Origin: Branchiostoma floridae
Lineage: Eukaryota > Chordata > Leptocardii > Amphioxiformes > Branchiostomatidae
Direction of reading: 5' to 3'
Length of the DNA: 64,000 nt
Assembly: GCF_000003815.2 (NCBI RefSeq)
Contig: NC_049980.1
Coordinates: 30,070,768-30,134,767, forward strand
The position numbers and the translations under genes were made by a program. Positions 57,242 through 64,000 of this stretch are shown one piece after another. The notes under the pieces are model-generated. The model was not told where the DNA came from and searched no databases. It worked only from the letters and a program-made list of their open reading frames with translations. Position 1 is the first letter of the stretch. The number at the start of each line of letters is the position of its first letter.

Positions 57242-60200
57242 TTCGGCGAGATCGGAGGTCTTTACGCGAGATTCCGCGGTGCCCACAAATCAGACGACAA
57301 AAGACGCTTTCGGTCGCAATGCAATCAACATAAACATCGATTTCCGCCAGGGTCGTGTAAATATCTCTGTCCCACGGAAGACATGAATAGTACAGTAATG
57401 TGCTTATCATAAACGTGTTCAACTTTCGATTGATTTTGTTGCAAATACTAGGTTCGAAACGTAACCATGTAGTCCTACCATTGAGAATAAGTGGACCATT
57501 TTAATAGTCCTCACTATCAGTGAGTCGGGTTTGCCACGAGTATTCAGACTTGGGGAACATGCTGTTTCATTCCTATCTATGTAACCTATTACCTTGACGT
57601 TTCCTCCGTTCGTTGTCACGTGGCGACAGTTGGGCGAGGAAAAATAGTATTGGCAACATATGCAATGTTGTATCATGGAATTTCAATACTGTTCACTATT
57701 AGATTGGACAGAAGCATAGCTTTCAATTCTCCTCCTTTGCGGAAAAGGATTCGTTACTTGGCAATATTATCAATACTCAAAATGTTGTTAGTATAATGAT
57801 TACTCATATTCATCTACTCTTAGTTAAGGAGTCTGTACAAATGTGATTAGAATGTTGTAATTAATTGTGTTATATTAATCAATGTGGAGGTTCTAGAGGT
57901 GTACGTGTCTCAAAACATGTTTTCAAACTTGATATGATGGGGAAAAGCACGTAAATTGTAACATTTTGATAGTTACATGTGGTGACTTAAATGTTGGGCG
58001 TCGAATTTTTCGAGCTTACTTGTTTTTCTAGTTTAAGAGTTTATATCTGAAAACGTCAATAGTTGCTCAACTTGTCAACCTTTGCCTTCTATGTTTCATA
58101 CTTTTATACACTAGAATATATCATACTGTTGACAACTTTGTTCAAAATCAGTATTGTAGCAAATAGATTTTAACGAATCGGACATTTGCATGCTATGTGT
58201 ATGAGTGCAGTAAATGTATCGAGCAACAGTTGGAGATTAGTATAATAACCTGACAAACATATATCATTATTTACATCAATGTTGTTAAGATTTTCATGTC
58301 CTTACTGTGTATACACAAAGAAAGTGACAGTACCGTACATAGCTTTGTATCCACTAAACATTCAGTGAAATGTCAGACGTCGTGTGCCATCATGCGAAAA
58401 CAGCGGAATTTTGTCTCAAACATCAAATGGTGTCACAAAGTATATCACTTTTGGTACTTTTAGCCTGTGAACTCCTTTGTGGTGATTTTAAAGGTCAATA
58501 TACAATTTAAGAAATCATTAACGTCTCTTGCATTCAGTGCTTTATCAATTGATTTCAAGTTTAGATTATCGTGTCGTTTATTCTTCAAATCAACGTTCAA
58601 TTATGTCCTGTGGAGTACTGTGTGCGTTCTGTACTCCCTACTAGGGCTGGGTATCGGTACAGCGTACCGGTACAAAACCGGTTTTTCTTATTGGACCGGT
58701 CCAGAAAAACCGGACCTGAAAAAATTAGGTGGACCGGATGTTGGACCGGTTAGAAAATTAACATATTATTTCATCAGGCATTCACAAGTTTCGGCGCTTG
58801 CAGGTGGAAGAAAATAACAAGAGTGAAGTAGAGTAGAGTTTATAGTCATTTCTACCGAGTTTTACAGTCAATCGTACAGGTGCAGTTAGCGTTGTAGGAT
58901 TTTAAGACGCCAGTGTAAGTCTAATACTCCACCAAACAAATTTCTATGTAGTGAAATGGACCATTGGCATGAGTCATACTGAATCAGGTCCAGGTTCAGG
59001 TCCGAATCTGGACCTGATCCTTTGGACCTGAACTGGACCTGGACCTGAATTTTCTGTACCGGTACCCAGCCCTACTCCCTACCATAGCCTAAACTGCAAT
59101 ACCACTCTCGGTCGCAGCGATGAAATTAACTGCAACTCAGCTGTAGGGTTTGGGAAATCGTGCAAGGCTCGCAAAAGGGGGTATTTGAGGCTTACTTGAC
59201 TTTGTTTTCGAAAATGTGACCATACAGTTTTTAAAAGATGACAAAATTCACGACACTTCACAAACAAAAACAACGCGACAGTAAGTAGACATTGACATAC
59301 ATTTTCTTCGCATTTTGCAATTGAACGTGGTATTGTGCACATCATGATCGTTCCAATCGAACATCGTCACCAAGAACGACTACATCAAAATTTTAATCTC
59401 GTAAAACAAAACGATTTAAAGCAGCGAAGTTTTCATCCGTTGGACGACGAATTGTTTTAATTTTACTTTCAAGATGTTGCAAGGTGTTGCAATATAATCT
59501 TGGTCGCCAGGGAGTGCAACTAGCTTGATGGGCTGGATATTTGTCGGCAAAGTTGTCCGAAGTCTTGTCCTTTGTGATTCCATTCGGTCATACATTGCAA
59601 GAGACGCTTCATTGCGAGTTTAAAGGTGGGATTATAACATTAAATTCAACTCTTCCAAGGATAATGAACATCATAGAGGTTTGTTTGTTCAGCAAGTTCT
59701 GATAACATCGATAACGTATATATTTCCTATATCTTAAAGCTAACAACAGACGTAGCATTTACAATATCGAAATATATCTGGACTATATATAGCTAACATG
59801 TTATAATTTTCCCCCGTGTATTCATCAGGTGCTTGTTTCATATGAAGTTGACAAGGCCACACTGATCTGCACTATGCCATAACTTATATCATGAATATAA
59901 ATACAATGCAAAAGGTCTTATATATCCGTTGGACGCAGCTTGCATCCTTCTGTGGTAAAAAAAAACGAAAGAGATGTCATCAATCAATTATTAAACACGT
60001 ATTGATGTATGGTGTGAACAATACGGGTGCAGCTGAGCAGTTTGTCTATATAGATACCGCTGTCACAATTGCATCCGCGGTGGGCGCGAACAGGAAATCC
60101 GCCGCCAGAGGGCCCAAAATCGACCTTGACCTTTGGTTCACAACACATATCCACATACCAAATATTTTCATAAGCCATCCAGAGGTTCTTAAGTTATTGC

Positions 60201-60800
60201 TGCGGAAACTCATACACACACAACTAAAAACCATACCTCCAATTTTGGTAAATATGGGGTAGATACACAAGACTGTATGTACCGGTACTATTGGTTAGAT
60301 TGATTGGTTGGGGCAATGAGTTTTTTTAAACTCCTTGGTTGGGGGTTCAGTACATGGTGAGGGGCATGGTCGCTGCTAGGATCAATAACCACTCGTCAAG
60401 ACTGAAGTGTTTTTACATTGTACATATGAATTGGTTTATTTTCACTTTTGACTGCCAAATATTGATCCATAACCACTCGAGAGAAAGTAATATTATATTC
60501 AAATACGTCAAGCGTACCTCTTATGCTCCACGCAATGCTGAATGATAACTCTCCCCAGTGTTCATGCCACAGTCATTGGAGTATCGTCTAACACTTATGT
60601 CCAGCTTAATTCGATTTGGACATATTAGAAGCAGCGTACATGCACACAAAAGCACCACTCGCCCACCCGTTTCGAGAACGACAAACGCTATACTCAATCA
60701 GTTTAACAGCTAAAATGTTTAAGACAACAAATTAGATTAAACAAATTTCTAATCAAGAAAGAGAAAAGAAGCGTCCATTGCAGTCCCCCGCTGAAGATGA
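57242..60800. other. Intergenic region with a hAT MITE
   Basis: AT-rich sequence after the exon-repeat gene. The only defined feature is the element at 58642-59074. The open frames here (for example near 59891-60262) have no protein character. Confidence 0.5.
58642..59074. mobile_element. hAT-type MITE, copy 2, with 8-bp target duplication
   Basis: About 433 bp and highly similar to 39824-40242 along its length. It has the same TIR (TAGGGCTGGGTATCGGTAC and GTACCGGTACCCAGCCCTA) and is flanked by CTCCCTAC at 58634-58641 and 59075-59082, a perfect 8-bp duplication. It carries one extra short block, CGGACCTGAAAAAATT, near the left end. Confidence 0.95.
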
Positions 60801-60830
60801 TTGCATTGTCCTGACGCTCTCCCAAAGGTC

Positions 60831-61021
60831 CAGGTTTCCATCTGGCCTCGTCAGACAGTCACAGTGGACCAGACTGAGAGCAGCACCAACCTAACCCCGG
60901 ACCTACAAACCCCGGACACAACCCTGCAACAGGCACAGGAAGAAAATCGTGATGCCTCTAGCACGGTAAATCAGTTCGACTTAAATCACCCATTGTTCAG
61001 TGCGTTGTACAGGAAGTATTA
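60831..61021 (+). CDS. Possible coding segment of an unassigned gene
   Basis: After a weak acceptor (CTCCCAAAG) one frame is open: VQVSIWPRQTVTVDQTESST, a Thr/Gln-rich stretch, then FDLNHPLFSALYRKY and a stop. The other two frames hit early stops. An internal donor ACG|GTAAAT at 60966-60967 is possible. The character resembles the linkers of the exon-repeat gene, but no phase joins it to that gene. Unproven. Confidence 0.25.
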
Positions 61022-61230
61022 AATATTCAAGGCGCCCTTGTATCTACGTTACGAGGGAGTCGATAGCAACACACGCACTGCTCTATGTTTGCTGTCCGTC
61101 GTTATAGCTATGGTCAGTTGTCCCTGGTCAGTTGGCATTAGAAGACGAAGATACACTGACCAGTCTCTCTAAAGTTCACACAAATATAGTATTATACTGT
61201 TGAACGTGAATTGTCTTGTTCTTCCCCCAG

Positions 61231-61500
61231 CGTTGACAACCCGCCGGTGGTTTGGAGGAGTTCGGTTTTTAACGTCGTTCCGCGCTACAGAGCTTTGACC
61301 ATGGCAGGGAGGAACGGACCGCTATTCGAACCCGAGGAGGTTAGTACCTTAATTTTTTTTCCAAATTTTGTGTTAAGAATGCGGCGTTTCAAAACGATAT
61401 AATTTATCAAAGTATGATGTTTTATTCCTCTGTATAGCCGAAGGATTGCCGTCCAAAAGACACAAAATCGCCGCCAGCTATAAGGGATAATGGTGAACAA
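61231..61500 (+). CDS. Possible 5' exons of another gene
   Basis: Segment 61231-61339 (after CCCCCAG, before GTTAGT) is open in only one frame: DNPPVVWRSSVFNVVPRYRA then LTMAGRNGPLFEPEE. The ATG at 61301 has a good Kozak context (GACCATGG). It could join in phase to a segment from 61439 (after GTATAG: PKDCRPKDTKSPPAIRDNG) with a donor near 61491. The protein is not recognised. The WRSSVFN stretch faintly recalls the [10 protein letters not shown] repeats upstream. Later exons were not found in the window. Confidence 0.3.
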
Positions 61501-63703
61501 AACATTGTAGTATTATCCTTTATTGTTGCGAAGCTTTATTGTAATCATTTCGGAAAATATGGTTATGTTGTGTTGGGAAAATGACAATTTCAATGCAAAA
61601 GTAGCTAGGGTAAAAACGTAGGATTTTGAGAGCATAGACTGATCGCAAGCCTAGTCTTTCGCATTGGCGGTTCTCCGAACTAGTTCACATGCGAGTCATT
61701 TGTTTTCATTCCGCATTGAAAACAATGTTACCCCGCTGTCTTATTGTTCAATTGTCGACAAAAAAATCGAGCTCATCACGCTTTGCCAAAGTGGGGAAAA
61801 ACGTTTGGCTCGTCTCTAAAAGAATACAGGATCTACCCAACACGTAGCTATCGGGTATGCCACCAGAGGCCCGCTTTGTATTCTTGTGTATAGGTCGGCA
61901 TAGCAACAGACAAAAGCTTTTGATGACTGGCCATTTCGATGAAATAGCCTTTCAGAACTATGTCGTACATTCAGTTTGATAAACGTATTTAAGGGGAAGT
62001 ATGAGGTCTAGGGTCACGTTGGCTCCCTTCACAGTAAGATATAAGAGGCAGAGTCGGTTTTGTTTCCTTTCCTGAATAGATAAAAAGTCATTCTTGGTTT
62101 TGTGACAAGTGTTTTCGTCCGCCAAGGGATAGGGAGACACTACATGGAGTGCATTGAGTTCAAAGTCTTTCAACGAGAATTAAGAAAAAAGTGAATTGTA
62201 TCTTCCGTATGAAAAAAAAAAATTTTTTAACGACAAAGCAGTAGCAATCAAATATTCTATATACCATCTCATACATTTGTTTATGCATTGCAACTATGAC
62301 AACAATCTTAAGAGATAGTGCAACTATGGAAAACGTGAAAAACAATTGGGAGGTATTCAGCGTTATTCAGATGATTATCTTGTCTATTACAATTGCCACA
62401 AGTTATCCAGGGTAACACATACAGTCAGCTAATACATGTGCCTTATGATACTATTCAGACCTTGTGCATATATCCCAGCAATAACGCCCCTTTTCTACTG
62501 ATGCGTCGACCGTTCCGTAGCCAGAAATGTTGTTGTTAGTCCGATCAAATTCTATTGATCAATAAATAAGTGTATGTTGCAAGTTTTATGTGTTTCTTTG
62601 TCTTTCAAACCATATTTCTACATCGTGTATCATATTCAATCTATGAGGCAATCGCTCAACAGTCTCCATTCAGTGGAGATTTACCCTAAATAATACAAAA
62701 TAGAGAAGAAAGGCAGTGTTTTAATCGGTACGTTTGTTGTATTGCTACCAAAGAGACGAGTATGTATTTCCTATCAAGAAATCACAGCATTGATTGGAGT
62801 AAACAAAGACTCGAAATATATAATGGCTGCAGAATTCATATCTAAAATCGTTTCGACGGGGCAACACGCCACCACGTAGTTACCCATTGTGTAGTCGTCT
62901 TCTCCTTTCCAAAGAAATTGTTAGGGACCAATAATAAGCTTTATTAGTTCACTTCAAAACATGCCAGGAGCGTCTGTCTCCCGTCAAAAGCACCTGACGG
63001 TGTCGGTGTGGTTTTTGCTGATGCTGTATGAAATGTCAGCAACAACACACGAGGCGTCTTGTTTTAGCTAGACGGCCATCAGAAACCAAGTACAGTAAGA
63101 ACACAGAACGTAATAAGCAACAAAACGAGTCTAACCTCTAAGCCTGCAGTGTCGGATAGAGAGTCCAAATTCTCGCTTTCCACACCATTGTCATAAATCT
63201 CAACAATACGGATCCTTTAGGGTTTTTAGCTAAGGCGGGTGGCTGGGAGGTGAGGTAACAAAAACTTGTTATGTCGCACCCAAAGGACATGACTACAGTT
63301 GTTGACATTTGCGTCTCAAATAAACCTACTAATAAGTGACGGCAAATGGCACGTAAGTTATGTATTCTAAGGGGTGGGGCCGGGTGCTCCAGAAATGTGA
63401 ATTTGTACTTAAAATATGTGGCTATCTATAGCTTTGCAAATTTGTAATGCTACCATATGATCCTATGCTGTGATACAAACATGGGAACTTGAGTCCCCAT
63501 GGCTACATAGCCTGGTCACTGGTCTCCACTAGGGATTCAGGGTGGATTTCCTCGGCACTATAAGCTTGTATACATCTTCACCTGGTCAACTAAGCGCAAC
63601 CCCGTCATTTTTGCATACCCGAATTCAATTTCAGCCCTAGTTGCTAAGGGTCTTACTATCACAGCGAGGCCAATGCAACATTTCCAAGGGAGCAAGTTAA
63701 ACC
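61501..63703. other. Intergenic or intronic AT-rich sequence
   Basis: No gene or strong repeat recognised. A 20-bp word near 63548 (TTCCTCGGCACTATAAGCTT) is shared with 31338, suggesting a dispersed repeat. Confidence 0.4.
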
Positions 63704-63878
63704 TAATCTCCAGGCAGATTTACCAGTGGCATAAGGTAGTATCAAAGCTGGCTAAGTAGTACAGCTGACCAAAGGGAGTCATCAGCCACTGGTAGTCAAA
63801 CACACTCCTAGGCAGGCTTCACTCCTCTGGCAGCTGTTGATACTATCTTATGCTACAGTAGGATCTGCTTGGAGGTTA
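63704..63878. mobile_element. MITE with TAATCTCCAAGCAGAT termini, copy 3
   Basis: TAATCTCCAGGCAGAT at 63704 pairs with ATCTGCTTGGAGGTTA ending at 63878. Sub-terminal CCAGTGGCATAAGGTAGTAT and ATACTATCTTATGCTACAGT are also complementary in part. 175 bp, non-coding. Confidence 0.85.
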
Positions 63879-64000
63879 AGTTAAACCTGGGACCGGTGAC
63901 TTGTGCGAGCCCTGGCAACAGTCCGGGTACCAGGCTACACAGAGGCTTGTGCCCCCATGGCGACCCGGTGTTTCGTAGAAAACTAATCAAGAAACCGCTA

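Noticed and set aside
57003-57386. Longer alternative frame of the last exon ([15 protein letters not shown] to RVNISVPRKT)
   Set aside because: The previous exon ends in phase 1, which selects the frame with [13 protein letters not shown] and a TGA at 57239-57241; the longer frame needs phase 2 or an unspliced start. Not fully excluded.
59891-60262. 123-codon + strand frame
   Set aside because: AT-rich, no recognisable domain, overlapping frames on the other strand equally open.

Overview
The window looks like animal nuclear DNA, most likely from a cephalochordate (amphioxus, Branchiostoma). The grounds are short exons with GT-AG introns, a MAP2K5 whose exons match the vertebrate protein closely, a metazoan-type tRNA-Pro, many small MITEs, SINE-like and LINE-like remnants, microsatellites, and three runs of N (2309-2408, 6343-6518, 26490-26721). 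The species call is inference; the eukaryotic, animal character is read directly. Most long single-frame ORFs here are not genes, so the gene models were built from splice sites, reading phase and protein resemblance. || Layout: (1) 1297-12189, + strand: the C-terminal 13 exons of MAP2K5 (MEK5), with the N-terminal PB1 half lying before the window. Two phase-compatible exons at 13686-13736 and 14516-14625 could give an alternative C-terminus. (2) 28876 down to 19749, - strand: a complete seven-exon alpha-arrestin (ARRDC) gene. One intron holds a dense poly-G tract; another holds a 3.3-kb foldback element made of inverted minisatellite arrays. (3) 30721-30792: a tRNA-Pro(TGG). (4) 31953-37780, +: a six-exon gene for a disordered, TPPGSK-repeat protein carrying one SEY-like motif. 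(5) 43806 down to 38976, -: a four-exon gene for a membrane-anchored JmjC (JMJD8-like) protein with C-terminal TPRs; intron 1 carries a LINE 3' fragment. (6) 47912-57241, +: a 17-exon gene for a roughly 1016-residue disordered protein. Ten consecutive exons each encode one repeat ending in a [10 protein letters not shown] or [11 protein letters not shown] motif, and its last exon carries a second SEY-like motif. (7) 60.8-61.5 kb: weak coding-like segments that may begin another gene. || The two unrecognised + strand genes both flank the JmjC gene and both carry a T/S-E-Y-x3-F-x(1-2)-W motif that recalls the repeats of the centriolar microtubule-binding protein MDM1. This pair, and above all the exon-repeat gene, is the most novel content. 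The remaining sequence is intergenic or intronic and full of MITE families: an hAT-type pair with perfect 8-bp target duplications, GCTCGAAAT-ended elements, TTCACCTTTATCCG-ended elements and AATCTCCAAGCAGAT-ended elements.
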